Of a stretch of 13,378 nucleotides of DNA, positions 1 to 8,247 are shown piece by piece; the first letter of the stretch is position 1; every line of letters begins with the position of its first letter. Below the pieces are notes generated by a model. That model was not told where the DNA came from and searched no databases. It saw only the letters and a program-made list of their open reading frames with translations. The DNA is from an uncultured Collinsella sp. (GTDB lineage: Bacteria > Actinomycetota > Coriobacteriia > Coriobacteriales > Coriobacteriaceae): positions 1 to 13,378 of the forward strand of contig CABULX010000060.1 in the NCBI GenBank assembly GCA_902492545.1, in the 5' to 3' direction. The translations under genes and the position numbers were made by a program.

Positions 1-3000
1 TCTTAAGCTCAAAGGCCACCTTCTTGGGCACGTCGACGCCCAAAAACGTGATGCGACCGCCGCTGAGCGTGACGCTCTCGAGCCCCAGGCGCTCGCCGCG
101 AATGCGGATGCGCGCGCGATTGAACAGGTTGAGTCCCGCCAACGGCAGCTCACCATGCGCGGCCTCGGTCTCTTCCTGCACCTCGTCAATGCTCTCCAGG
201 TCCTCGGCCGCTGCGAGCTTACGGTACACGAGCACGCGCTGGTCCACCGCCGGCAGGTACTCCTCGGACAAGAAGTAGTCGGCCGGCAGGTTAATACCCA
301 CGCTCGCCGCCTCCACGCCGGCGTCGTCATCGCCGCGCGCCTCGGCCACGGCCTGGCCCAGCATCTGCGTAAACAGGTCAAAGCCCACACTCGACAGGTT
401 GCCGTGCTGCTCGGCTCCCATAAGCGAGCCGGCGCCGCGGATCTCTAGGTCGCGCATGGCGATGCGCATGCCGCTGCCCAGGTCCTGGAACTCGGAAAGT
501 GCGGTCAGACGCGCCGTCGCCTCCTCGGTGAGCGGCAGCTCGCCCGGGAACATAAAGTACGCATAGGCCTGCGTGGCAGAGCGGCCCACACGGCCCTTGA
601 GCTGGTAGAGCTGCGCCAGGCCAAGGCGCTGCGAATCCTCGATGATCAGCGTGTTGGCGGTCGCGTTGTCGATGCCGCTCTCCACGATGGTCGTGGCGAT
701 GAGCACGTCGATCTTTTTGGTCGCGAACTCAATCATCACGTCCTCGACCTCGCGCGGGCTCATCTTGCCGTGCGCCACGCCCACGCGCGCCTCGGGCGCG
801 GCCTCGTGCACGCGCGCCACGGCGTCGTCGATGGTCTTGACGCGGTTGGACACGTAGTACACCTGGCCGCCGCGACCCACCTCCAGGCGAATCGCCGCGC
901 TCACCACATCGGGGTCGTACTCCCCCACGTGCACGATCACGGGGCGACGCCCGGTCGGAGGCGTGGTGATCAGACTCATGTCGCGCACGCCGCTCGTGGC
1001 CATCTGCATGGTTCGCGGAATAGGCGTTGCCGAGAGCGTGAGCACGTCGATCTGCTCGCGCAGATTCTTGAGCTGCTCCTTGTGCTGCACACCAAAGCGC
1101 TGCTCTTCGTCGATGATCACCATGCCCAGGTTCTTGGGGTTTACATCGGCAGAAAGCAGACGGTGCGTGCCGATGAGCACATCAATCGTGCCCTCGGCAA
1201 ACGCCTTGAGCGCGCGCTTTTGCTGCGCCGGCGTGCGGAAGCGGCTGAGCACCTCGACCTCCAGGCCAAACGGGGCAAAGCGCTCAAAGAAGGTCTCGTA
1301 GTGCTGCTGGGCAAGAATAGTCGTGGGGCAAAGCACCATGACCTGGCGGCCGGAGTCAACGCACTTAAACGCCGCGCGCAGGGCGACTTCGGTCTTGCCA
1401 AAGCCCACGTCGCCGCACAGCAGGCGATCCATGGGCTTGGGCGCTTCCATGTCGGCCTTGATGTCGGCAATAGCCTCCAGCTGGTCGCGCGTCTCGTCGT
1501 AGGGAAAGCTCTCCTCCATCTCGATCTGCTCGGGCGTGTCGGGCGGGCAGGCGATACCGGTAATCGACGAGCGGCGTGTATACAGGTCGACCAGGTCAAA
1601 CGCCAGCTTTTTGGCATTCTTGCGCGCCTTGTTGGTAGCCCGCGTCCAGTCGGCGGTGTTGAGCCTGGTCAGGCGCGGCTTGTCGCCGTCGGGGCCAACA
1701 TAGCGCGTGATGCGGTCGACCTGCTCGAGCGGCACGTAGAGCTTGTCGCCGTCGGCATATTCCAGCAAAAAGTAGTCGCGCTCCTTGCCGCCCACTTCCT
1801 GGCGCGCGATCTCGCTAAAGAGCGCGATGCCGTGAGTGGCGTGCACCACGTAGTCGCCCGGCTTAAACGGAAACGTGATCTGCGTAATGTCCACCTTGCG
1901 GCGGCTGCGCGCGCGGTTGGCATCCATACGGGCGTTGAGGTCGGCGATCGAGAACACGGCCAGGTTGGCATCGGGCACCACCACGCCCTGCGGCAGGGCG
2001 GCATCGACAAAGGTCACGCGTCCGCGCGAGATAGTGGGCACGGCAGCACCGGCGGCAGCCTGGGCCGCGCCCGCCTCGAGCGAGCGGGCGTTGAGCGCGT
2101 CAGCCTTACGCTCGCGAATTGCAGCATGAGCATCCTGACGGGCAGCACGATCGGCAGAATCTGCCGCCGCCACGCGCACGCGCTCGCCAATGACGCCGGC
2201 GTTTTCGGGCGCGGCCGTCAGCGATTCCTCAAAGGTAATGCCCTCGTCGCCAAAGGTGAGCTCCATCGACTCGCGCGCGCCGCGGTCGGGAATGGCAAAC
2301 ACGCAGGCATAGCGCTTGCCCACGACTTCCTGAACGCGCGTCATAAAACGGTTGTCCGAGCCTGCGATAGCAGGCTGCTCAATCTTGAGCTCGGCCGTCA
2401 CCGCACCGCCGGCACGGATGAGGCTTACGTAGTTCAAGCGCTGCTGGGCACCAAAATCGAGCTGTTGAGCGCGCACGTACAGACCATCCAGGCGGTCAAT
2501 CCCTGCCTCGCCGGCACGCGCCTCGATATCCTCGTAGGCGCGCAGGCAGTCGTCGAACAGCGAGCGCGGCTCGGACAGAACCACGAGCGCCTTGCCGCTC
2601 ACGTGCGCCAACGGGCTTACGGTCTGGCCGTACATCACCGGCAAAAAGCGGTCGAGCTCGGGCGTGACGATGCGCGCATCCACCATCTCGAGCAGCGCCG
2701 CCAGTTTGCTGTCATCCTGGCTGGCGCGATAGAGCGCCACATGCATGTTGTGGACGGCCTCGTCGGTGAGTGCCAGTTCGCGGCAGGGAAAGATTTCGAT
2801 GCTGTCCTCGTTGCCGATGGTCTGCCCCGTTGAGCTCACCATGCGGCGGATGCGGTCAATCTCGTCGCCGAAGAACTCGATGCGCACGGGTGCCTTTTCC
2901 TGTGCGGGGAACACCTCGACGGTGTCGCCGTGAACGCGAAACAAGCCGGGCGCATCGGCGGCGCCGGCATTGGTGTAGCCCATGCCCACCAAGCGCTGCG

Positions 3001-3460
3001 GCACCTCGTCAAAGGGAATCTCCTCGCCCACCGCAAAAGTAGTGGACTCCCAGTAGCGGCTCTCGACCGGCGGCACGCAGCGCAGCAGCGCGCGAGCCGA
3101 GGCGACCATGATGCAGTTGTCCCCGCGCACGATGCGCCCCAGAGCCTCGCAGCGCTGCGCCACCACGGCGTCGTCCGGCGCCTGCTCGCGCCACGGATAG
3201 TCCTTGCGCTCAGGAAAACGACACACGTGCGCCAGGCCCACGTAGGCGGCAAGGCTACGCGCGGCGCGATCGGCCGCATCCTCGCCGCTCACGATATAGA
3301 CCGTCGGGCGCGGACGGCGCGCAAACTGGGCGGCCGCCATAAGCGTGCGGCCCGACTGCGACACAGCCAGCGTCACGTCCTCGCCAGCATCGAGCCCGGC
3401 CTCGACGGCCTGCAAGGCCTCGGCAGTGTAGAGCTGCGCGGCTATACGGTGAATGAGCAT
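1..3460 (-). CDS. mfd: Transcription-repair coupling factor Mfd (3' end cut by window edge)
   Basis: Mfd is a SF2 DNA translocase that pushes or removes RNA polymerase stalled at lesions and recruits UvrA to start transcription-coupled excision repair. 1153 codons are visible, close to the usual full length (about 1150-1180), so only the extreme C-terminus is missing. Seen in order: a UvrB-like N-terminal region; an Ala/Arg-rich linker at about residues 430-472; a CarD-like RNA polymerase-interacting domain starting near GDYVVHATHGIALF (from residue 535); Walker A GDVGFGKT (683-690); DEEQ box (784-787) followed by RFGVQHKEQ; SATPIPRT; ESGIDNATANT; QLKGRVGRS near residue 955; and a C-terminal TRCF domain (YLPAVDQRVLVYRKL). 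The ATG at 3460 has GGAGG six bases upstream and begins MLIHRIAAQLY. It lies about 157 bp downstream of nth on the same strand. The family call is very secure. Confidence 0.97.
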   Translation of the reverse strand, partial: MLIHRIAAQLYTAEALQAVEAGLDAGEDVTLAVSQSGRTLMAAAQFARRPRPTVYIVSGEDAADRAARSLAAYVGLAHVCRFPERKDYPWREQAPDDAVVAQRCEALGRIVRGDNCIMVASARALLRCVPPVESRYWESTTFAVGEEIPFDEVPQRLVGMGYTNAGAADAPGLFRVHGDTVEVFPAQEKAPVRIEFFGDEIDRIRRMVSSTGQTIGNEDSIEIFPCRELALTDEAVHNMHVALYRASQDDSKLAALLEMVDARIVTPELDRFLPVMYGQTVSPLAHVSGKALVVLSEPRSLFDDCLRAYEDIEARAGEAGIDRLDGLYVRAQQLDFGAQQRLNYVSLIRAGGAVTAELKIEQPAIAGSDNRFMTRVQEVVGKRYACVFAIPDRGARESMELTFGDEGITFEESLTAAPENAGVIGERVRVAAADSADRAARQDAHAAIRERKADALNARSLEAGAAQAAAGAAVPTISRGRVTFVDAALPQGVVVPDANLAVFSIADLNARMDANRARSRRKVDITQITFPFKPGDYVVHATHGIALFSEIARQEVGGKERDYFLLEYADGDKLYVPLEQVDRITRYVGPDGDKPRLTRLNTADWTRATNKARKNAKKLAFDLVDLYTRRSSITGIACPPDTPEQIEMEESFPYDETRDQLEAIADIKADMEAPKPMDRLLCGDVGFGKTEVALRAAFKCVDSGRQVMVLCPTTILAQQHYETFFERFAPFGLEVEVLSRFRTPAQQKRALKAFAEGTIDVLIGTHRLLSADVNPKNLGMVIIDEEQRFGVQHKEQLKNLREQIDVLTLSATPIPRTMQMATSGVRDMSLITTPPTGRRPVIVHVGEYDPDVVSAAIRLEVGRGGQVYYVSNRVKTIDDAVARVHEAAPEARVGVAHGKMSPREVEDVMIEFATKKIDVLIATTIVESGIDNATANTLIIEDSQRLGLAQLYQLKGRVGRSATQAYAYFMFPGELPLTEEATARLTALSEFQDLGSGMRIAMRDLEIRGAGSLMGAEQHGNLSSVGFDLFTQMLGQAVAEARGDDDAGVEAASVGINLPADYFLSEEYLPAVDQRVLVYRKLAAAEDLESIDEVQEETEAAHGELPLAGLNLFNRARIRIRGERLGLESVTLSGGRITFLGVDVPKKVAFELK

Positions 3461-3485
3461 GCTGTTCCTCCGGCATTGCAACGCC

Positions 3486-3514
3486 AAAAGCCCGCCGGGG
3501 CAAGCTCGGCGGGT
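3486..3514 (-). terminator. Terminator-like hairpin in the mfd leader
   Basis: On the minus strand CCCGCCG (3513-3507) pairs with CGGCGGG (3497-3491) across a 9-nt loop and is followed by C then TTTT (3489-3486). It sits only about 15 nt upstream of the mfd Shine-Dalgarno, leaving no room for a separate promoter between hairpin and gene. It could terminate nth transcripts with partial read-through, or act as an attenuator in the mfd leader. The short U-tract makes termination efficiency uncertain. Confidence 0.6.
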
Positions 3515-3587
3515 ATGCGGCGGATTTCATTGCCTGTCATGGTAGCGCATGGAGAGGACTCCGGCTCAAGAGCAAACCCAGCCCCGC

Positions 3588-3612
3588 AAAAAACGCCAGA
3601 CGAAGATGCGTT
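3588..3612 (-). terminator. Possible weak terminator after nth
   Basis: Five nt beyond the nth stop, AACGC (3612-3608) can pair with GCGTT (3596-3592) and the transcript continues into a T run (3593-3588). The stem is only 5 bp with an 11-nt loop, so this is a weak candidate. If real, the hairpin at 3486-3514 belongs to a separate mfd leader and is not the nth terminator. Confidence 0.3.
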
Positions 3613-3617
3613 CCGCC

Positions 3618-4283
3618 CTACCCCGCTACGCGCACGCTGGGGCACAAATCTGCCAGCGGACACTCGTCACACTTGGGTTTGCGGGCGTCGCAGATCTCGC
3701 GACCGAAGGTGATCCACTGATGGTTGACCGACTCCCAATACTCGTGCGGCAAAATCTTGAGCAGATCCTGCTCGGTCTTGAGCGGCTCCTTGGCATGTGT
3801 CTTGGGACTCAGCATCAGGCGATGCGCAATGCGGTTGACGTGCGTGTCCACCGCAATGCCCTCCACGATGCCATACCCCACGTTGAGCACGATGTTCGCC
3901 GTCTTGCGTCCCACGCCCGGCAGCTTCACGAGTTCCTTCATGTCGGCCGGCACCTCGCCGCCATAGTCGGCGACGATCATCTGCGCGGCCTCCACGGCGT
4001 GCTTGGCCTTGCTCTTATAAAAGCCGAGTGACTTGATGGTGTCTGCCACGTCAGCCACACTCGCCCCGGCCATGGCCTCGGGCGTGGGCCACTGGGCAAA
4101 CAGCTTCGGCGTCACCTTGTTGACCTGCGCGTCGGTCGTTTGCGCCGAGAGCAACACCGCGATCAGCAGGCGGAAGGGATTCTCGTGGTCCAAAAAGCAC
4201 TCGACCGGGCCATAGCGACGGTTGAGGCGCTCACACACCTCAACGGCGCGCTCGCGTTTGGCGGCATTGGTCTCGCGTGGCAT
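3618..4283 (-). CDS. nth: Endonuclease III (Nth), bifunctional DNA glycosylase/AP lyase
   Basis: Nth removes oxidised pyrimidines such as thymine glycol from DNA and nicks the abasic site by beta-elimination, starting base excision repair. The 221-aa product is the usual length. Seen: the helix-hairpin-helix LPGVGRKTANIVLN (121-134) with catalytic Lys127; catalytic Asp146 in AVDTHVNRI; and a C-terminal 4Fe-4S loop C198-X6-C205-X2-C208-X5-C214. The helix LLSAQTTDAQVNKV (44-57) is typical of the family. The ATG at 4283 is chosen because GAGGAG lies five nt upstream; an in-frame GTG at 4307 would add eight residues but has no better ribosome site. It lies 63 nt downstream of the ABC transporter gene on the same strand and may be cotranscribed with it. 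All catalytic and cluster residues are intact. Confidence 0.97.
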   Translation of the reverse strand: MPRETNAAKRERAVEVCERLNRRYGPVECFLDHENPFRLLIAVLLSAQTTDAQVNKVTPKLFAQWPTPEAMAGASVADVADTIKSLGFYKSKAKHAVEAAQMIVADYGGEVPADMKELVKLPGVGRKTANIVLNVGYGIVEGIAVDTHVNRIAHRLMLSPKTHAKEPLKTEQDLLKILPHEYWESVNHQWITFGREICDARKPKCDECPLADLCPSVRVAG

Positions 4284-4346
4284 AACGACTCCTCGGCTCA
4301 ACGGCACAATAAACTTATGGGCACAATTGTCCCACGTCCGAGACGC

Positions 4347-6149
4347 TTACGCCTCCAAGAATGCGCCGGTCTGACGGCTCCACAGGCTCGCGTACTCGCC
4401 ACCCGCCTCGACGAGCTGCGTATGCGTGCCGTCCTCGACAATCTCGCCATCGGCCAGCACCACAATGCGGTCAAGCGCCGCCACGGTGGACAGGCGGTGC
4501 GCCACCACAATGGAGGTGCGGCCGCGCATCAGATTCTCGAGCGCCTCCTGCACCAACGCCTCGGACTCGCTGTCCAAGGCAGACGTCGCCTCGTCGAGCA
4601 CCAGAATCGGCGCGTCGGTTAGGATGGCGCGGGCGATAGCCACGCGCTGACGCTGACCGCCAGAGAGCTTGACGCCGCGCTCGCCCACCATAGTGTCAAA
4701 GCCACGGGGCAAGCGGTCGATAAACTCGGTCGCATTAGCCAAGCGAGCCGCCTCGCGAATCTGCTCATCAGTGGCGTTGGGACGACCGTAGGCAATGTTT
4801 TCGCGAATGGAGCGGTGGAACAGCAGCGCCTCCTGCGGCACGTAGGCAACCTGACGGCGCAGGCTCTGCTGCGTGCAGCGCGAGACGTCCTGGCCGTCCA
4901 CGAGCACGCGGCCGCCCTGTACATCGTCCAGGCGCAACAACAACTTGGTGAGCGTCGTCTTGCCCGAGCCCGATTTGCCCACCAGGCCCACGCGCTGGCC
5001 CGCCGCCACATGAAGTGTCAGGTCATCGAACACGCTCTCGCCCGCCGCAGCGTCACGGTACGCAAAGCTCAGCTGCTCAAAATCAATCGCGCCCTCGGTC
5101 ACTTTGAGCTCGGGGGCGTCCGGGTCATCTGCCACCAAACGTGGCTCGTCCAGCACGCGCGTCATCTCGGCCGCATCGCCGAGCGCGCGGTTGATGCGCT
5201 GCATCATGGAGCTTACGTAGTTCAGGCGCATGGTGAGGTTATAGGTGTAGGTAAAGATCATGACGAGCGAGCCGGCCGAGATGCCAAACCACGCGTTGCC
5301 GCCCGCCACGAATACGCTCACCACGGCCATGGTGATGACGATAAGACCCGAGGTCGTAAAGTTGCGCTGCATCATGGCGTGCATCGAGACCGTCTCGGCA
5401 TCGCGCGCGGCACGATCAGCGGCGTCGAACAGATCACGTTCAAAGTCCTCGCGCCCGCAGGTCTTGACGGCCAAGATGTTCGTGACCGCGTCGGAGAGCA
5501 CGCCCGAGAGCTTGTTCTGCGCGGCGGACGTCGCGGCCGAAAGCGGCATGATGCGCTTGTACATAAGCCAGACAAACGCGATGTAGACGGCCATGATGCA
5601 CACCAGGATCACGGTAAACGTCGGCACCACCGGGGCGAGCGCCGCCACCGTGCAGATGACCGAGGTGATAGTGGGGATAAGCGAATACACCGTCACGTCC
5701 ACCAGGCCCGTGTAGCCGCTCATGAAACGGCTCGTCTGGCTCACGAGCGATCCGCCAAAGCGGCTGGTGTGAAATGTCATGGATTGATTGGAGAGCGTGT
5801 CGAAGCACAGGCGCGCCAGGTGATAGTTGCCCGCAATCTCGAGCTTGTAGACGGTGTAGTCCTGCAGCTTGGAGAGGATTTGGCCCACCAGGTTAACGAG
5901 TACGAGCGCCAGGATATAGGGGCCGAAGACCTCAAACACCTGATCACCCGCCACGGGACCGGCTTGAACGCGGTCGACAATGAGGGCCATCACATAGGTA
6001 TTGGCAAACGTCAGCAAAAAGATGTAGCCCGCCGACGAGAACACCGAGAGAAAGACAATCAGCGGCTGCGTGCGCGTGACACCCCAAAACCGCTGCAGCG
6101 TGCGGCGCACGGTGGAGCGTTTCAGCGGACTGGTGTTTCTCTGAGACAT
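4347..6149 (-). CDS. ABC half-transporter, fused membrane and ATPase domains (exporter type)
   Basis: This 600-aa protein combines an exporter-type transmembrane domain (residues about 1-330, with hydrophobic spans near 29-53, 76-95, 155-175, 178-198, 267-284 and 286-304) with a C-terminal ATPase (about 352-595). ATPase motifs are complete: aromatic Y364, Walker A GKSGSGKT (391-398), Q-loop Q439, signature LSGGQ (495-499), Walker B ILVLDE (515-520) with catalytic E520, D-loop SALD, and H551. One full set of sites implies a homodimer, or pairing with a half-transporter encoded elsewhere. The substrate (lipid, peptide or drug) cannot be read from sequence; the MsbA/multidrug-like family is the best description. 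The ATG at 6149 (MSQRNTSPLK) is preceded by GAAAGGAAG; an upstream in-frame start would add 12 residues. No accessory protein gene flanks it. Confidence 0.93.
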   Translation of the reverse strand: MSQRNTSPLKRSTVRRTLQRFWGVTRTQPLIVFLSVFSSAGYIFLLTFANTYVMALIVDRVQAGPVAGDQVFEVFGPYILALVLVNLVGQILSKLQDYTVYKLEIAGNYHLARLCFDTLSNQSMTFHTSRFGGSLVSQTSRFMSGYTGLVDVTVYSLIPTITSVICTVAALAPVVPTFTVILVCIMAVYIAFVWLMYKRIMPLSAATSAAQNKLSGVLSDAVTNILAVKTCGREDFERDLFDAADRAARDAETVSMHAMMQRNFTTSGLIVITMAVVSVFVAGGNAWFGISAGSLVMIFTYTYNLTMRLNYVSSMMQRINRALGDAAEMTRVLDEPRLVADDPDAPELKVTEGAIDFEQLSFAYRDAAAGESVFDDLTLHVAAGQRVGLVGKSGSGKTTLTKLLLRLDDVQGGRVLVDGQDVSRCTQQSLRRQVAYVPQEALLFHRSIRENIAYGRPNATDEQIREAARLANATEFIDRLPRGFDTMVGERGVKLSGGQRQRVAIARAILTDAPILVLDEATSALDSESEALVQEALENLMRGRTSIVVAHRLSTVAALDRIVVLADGEIVEDGTHTQLVEAGGEYASLWSRQTGAFLEA

Positions 6150-6224
6150 GGGCTTCCTTTCGCGTCTGATAGGGCGAAACGCCATTGTTGCACACTAAAG
6201 CGCACTTCAGGCAAGCGCGATGTG

Positions 6225-6267
6225 AAAGGCAGCGGGGTGCCCGCGTTTGCGCCGGTGCCCCGCTGCC
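6225..6267 (-). terminator. Hairpin downstream of rmuC, probable weak terminator
   Basis: Ten nt past the rmuC stop, GGCAGCGGGG (6267-6258) pairs perfectly with CCCCGCTGCC (6237-6228). The 20-nt loop can itself form a small CGC-GCG stem. Only TTT follows (6227-6225), so intrinsic termination may be partial and some transcripts may enter the ABC transporter gene. Confidence 0.6.
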
Positions 6268-6276
6268 TTGTTGCAA

Positions 6277-7632
6277 TTAGTCCTCGTCTTCTTGGTCTGT
6301 GGAAAGGCCCGCGGGCGTGAGTCCCAAGATCTCATCGGCTTGGTCGGCGTCTTCCAGCGCGTCGATATCCTTGAGTTTGCGCTCCATGACGTTGGTGCGC
6401 GTGGTGATAATGCCCTCGACCGTTTTACCCGCGGTCTCGATCTGCTGCTGGGCGCGGCGCAGCGCCTTTTGATAGCGCGGCAGCTCGGCCTTGACGGCGG
6501 AGAGCACTCGCAGTACATCGTCGGTGCGTTTTTGCAGCCTAAACGTCTGGTAGCTCATCTGCAGGCTGTTGAGAATGGCCGCCATGGTGCTGGGGCCGGC
6601 AACGTTGACGTGATAGTCGCGGCCCAGGGTCTCGATAAGCCCGGAGCGGCTGACGACCTCGGCGTACAGCCCTTCAAACGGCACGAACATGATGCCAAAG
6701 TTGGTCGTTGCCGGCACACTCAGGTACTTTTCGCAAATGTCCTTTGCCTCGCGCTTGACCATGGTGTCGAGCGTCTTGCGCGCAGCCGCCACGGTCTCCG
6801 CATCGCCCGACTCCTGCGCGTCGAGCAAGTGCTCGTACGCGTCGCCCGGGAATTTGGAGTCGATCGGCAGCAGCACGGGATCGCCCTCGTCCACCGGCAG
6901 CTTGACGGCAAACTCAACGCGCTCCGAGGCGCCGGGCTTGGTGGCGACGTTTTCCAGATACTGGTCGGGCGTAAGGATGTCCGCCAGAATTGCACCCAGC
7001 TGCACCTCGCCCAAAATGCCACGCGCCTTCACGTTGCCCAGCACGCGCTTAAGGTCGCCCACGCCGGTGGCGATGGACTGCATGTCGCCCAGGCCCTTGT
7101 ACACGGCCTCGAGCTGGTCGCTCACCTGCTTAAACGATGCCGACAGGCGATCGTTGAGCGTGCGGGAGAGCTTCTCGTCCACCGTTGCGCGCATTTGATC
7201 GAGCTGCACGTTGTTGTCTTTGCGGATGGCGCCCAGCTGAGCATCGACCGTTTCGCGCACCTTGTCCAGGCGATGCTCGATACCCTCGCGGTTGGCACCG
7301 AGCTGTTGGGCCGTCTCGCGGCGCAGGTCATCCATCCGGTCACCAGCTTGCGAAAACTCACGTGCGATGGTCAGGTAACGTTGCTGCTCCACGGCCGCAT
7401 CTGTCGTCTGCTGCTGCGCGATGGCATTGGCCGTGCGGCGAGTTTCGGCCAGCGCGACGTTCAGGGCATCGAGCGCGTTGTTGGCCTGCTCGAGTGCTGC
7501 CAGCGTTTCCGCGCTACTGTCGCCACGCTCCCGCAACTCGGCACGCAGGCTCTTGAGCTGGAGGGCGCAAGCCACAGCAACCCCCACCGCCACCAAGGCG
7601 ATCACAACAAGCACAATATCAATAGCAGACAT
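6277..7632 (-). CDS. rmuC: RmuC-family DNA recombination protein
   Basis: RmuC proteins limit recombination at inverted repeats and are predicted to contain a PD-(D/E)XK-type nuclease fold; their biochemistry is poorly defined. The 451-aa product shows the family layout: an N-terminal membrane anchor (residues about 5-24, IDIVLVVIALVAVGVAVACA), a long charged coiled-coil region (about 27-190), and the RmuC core (about 195-400) with GILGEVQLGAIL (205-216), LPIDSKFPGDAY (255-266, where D258 and K260 fit the nuclease motif), NFGIMFVPFEGLYAE (311-325) and VNVAGPSTMAAILNSL (342-357). The C-terminus is acidic. The ATG at 7632 follows GGCGGAG; the longer in-frame start at 7665 would put extra residues ahead of the anchor. 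The gene begins 51 nt after the HTH-protein gene, so read-through from that pair is possible. Confidence 0.95.
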   Translation of the reverse strand: MSAIDIVLVVIALVAVGVAVACALQLKSLRAELRERGDSSAETLAALEQANNALDALNVALAETRRTANAIAQQQTTDAAVEQQRYLTIAREFSQAGDRMDDLRRETAQQLGANREGIEHRLDKVRETVDAQLGAIRKDNNVQLDQMRATVDEKLSRTLNDRLSASFKQVSDQLEAVYKGLGDMQSIATGVGDLKRVLGNVKARGILGEVQLGAILADILTPDQYLENVATKPGASERVEFAVKLPVDEGDPVLLPIDSKFPGDAYEHLLDAQESGDAETVAAARKTLDTMVKREAKDICEKYLSVPATTNFGIMFVPFEGLYAEVVSRSGLIETLGRDYHVNVAGPSTMAAILNSLQMSYQTFRLQKRTDDVLRVLSAVKAELPRYQKALRRAQQQIETAGKTVEGIITTRTNVMERKLKDIDALEDADQADEILGLTPAGLSTDQEDED

Positions 7633-7683
7633 AAACTCCGCCCAACAAACCCAATCGAGCACCAATCAAAACCGCGATTAATC

Positions 7684-8247
7684 TTACCCCGCCATACGCA
7701 CCGGGCGCCCGGCCCCTTCTTGGGCGCCCCTCTCCTCCGCATATTCCATAATGCGGCGCGCCGTCTCCCTGCTCACCTTTGAGTCATCACCGGCTAAATA
7801 TGCGTACACGTTTCCCTTATTCAGATTCAAATCGCGGCAGAGACCGTAGCGCGTTACACCCGATTCCTCTAGCGCTCCCAACGTTCTTTTTCGCATCAGG
7901 GCGTTGATTCTTCTGTCCGCCACTGGCTTTTCCTTCACCGCTCTATACGCACGCCAAACGTTGGCATAACGATTAGGAAGTTTGTCCTCGGCGCATAGAG
8001 ATGCCAGGCTACCCGTTTGGGCGTACAAGGACAAAACGCCTCGGTAACCCTCTTCCATCCACGAACCCTCGGATAAGCCCAGAACGTATTCGGCTTTACC
8101 CTGTGCCAAAGCGAGCAAAAACAGGGGCTCCGCCACGCGCGGCGCAACCGTCGTCGCTTGCTTAACCAGTTTTCTAAAACTGAGCGACTGCTGTCCGGAT
8201 AGCTCTCGGCAATAGCCTTTTAAGAATCCCTCAAAGGTCAGATTCAA
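7684..8247 (-). CDS. Small HTH-containing protein, partner of the nucleotidyltransferase; possible antitoxin/regulator
   Basis: I do not recognise a named family. The 187-aa product starts at TTG (8247), reading MNLTFEGFLKGYCREL, because a strong AAAGGAGGT lies 6 nt upstream and this TTG overlaps the stop of the gene before it (TTGA). Residues about 1-110 look all-helical (SLSFRKLVKQ, EPLFLLALAQGKAEYVLGL). Residues about 117-172 resemble an XRE-like helix-turn-helix: SGVTRYGLCRDLNLNKGNVYAYLAG followed by SRETARRIMEY. The tail is Gly/Arg-rich. The tight coupling to a minimal nucleotidyltransferase suggests a toxin-antitoxin-like pair in which this protein binds DNA and perhaps the enzyme. That role is inferred from context only. 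The longer ATG-like opening at 8367 lies inside the upstream gene and is unlikely to be used. Confidence 0.75.
   Translation of the reverse strand: MNLTFEGFLKGYCRELSGQQSLSFRKLVKQATTVAPRVAEPLFLLALAQGKAEYVLGLSEGSWMEEGYRGVLSLYAQTGSLASLCAEDKLPNRYANVWRAYRAVKEKPVADRRINALMRKRTLGALEESGVTRYGLCRDLNLNKGNVYAYLAGDDSKVSRETARRIMEYAEERGAQEGAGRPVRMAG

Noticed and set aside
770..2833. A 687-codon open frame on the plus strand opposite mfd
   Set aside because: It is the antisense shadow of a highly conserved, motif-complete Mfd. Its product is rich in His/Arg/Ala as expected from reverse-reading GC-rich codons, and has no recognisable motif.
4325..4339. GGGCACAATTGTCCC-like palindrome between the ABC gene and nth
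   Set aside because: It overlaps the short gap behind the ABC stop and is asymmetric outside the 8-bp ACAATTGT centre; too little to call a site.
4815..6320. A 501-codon plus-strand frame opposite the ABC transporter
   Set aside because: The minus strand carries every ABC motif; the plus product is low-complexity His/Arg/Gln sequence without family features.
6247..7782. A 511-codon plus-strand frame opposite rmuC
   Set aside because: Antisense shadow of rmuC, which has its anchor, coiled coil and core motifs intact.
7684..8247. HEPN-domain partner (MNT-HEPN toxin-antitoxin) for the nucleotidyltransferase
   Set aside because: No RX4-6H motif is present in the partner, and its C-terminal part reads as a helix-turn-helix.
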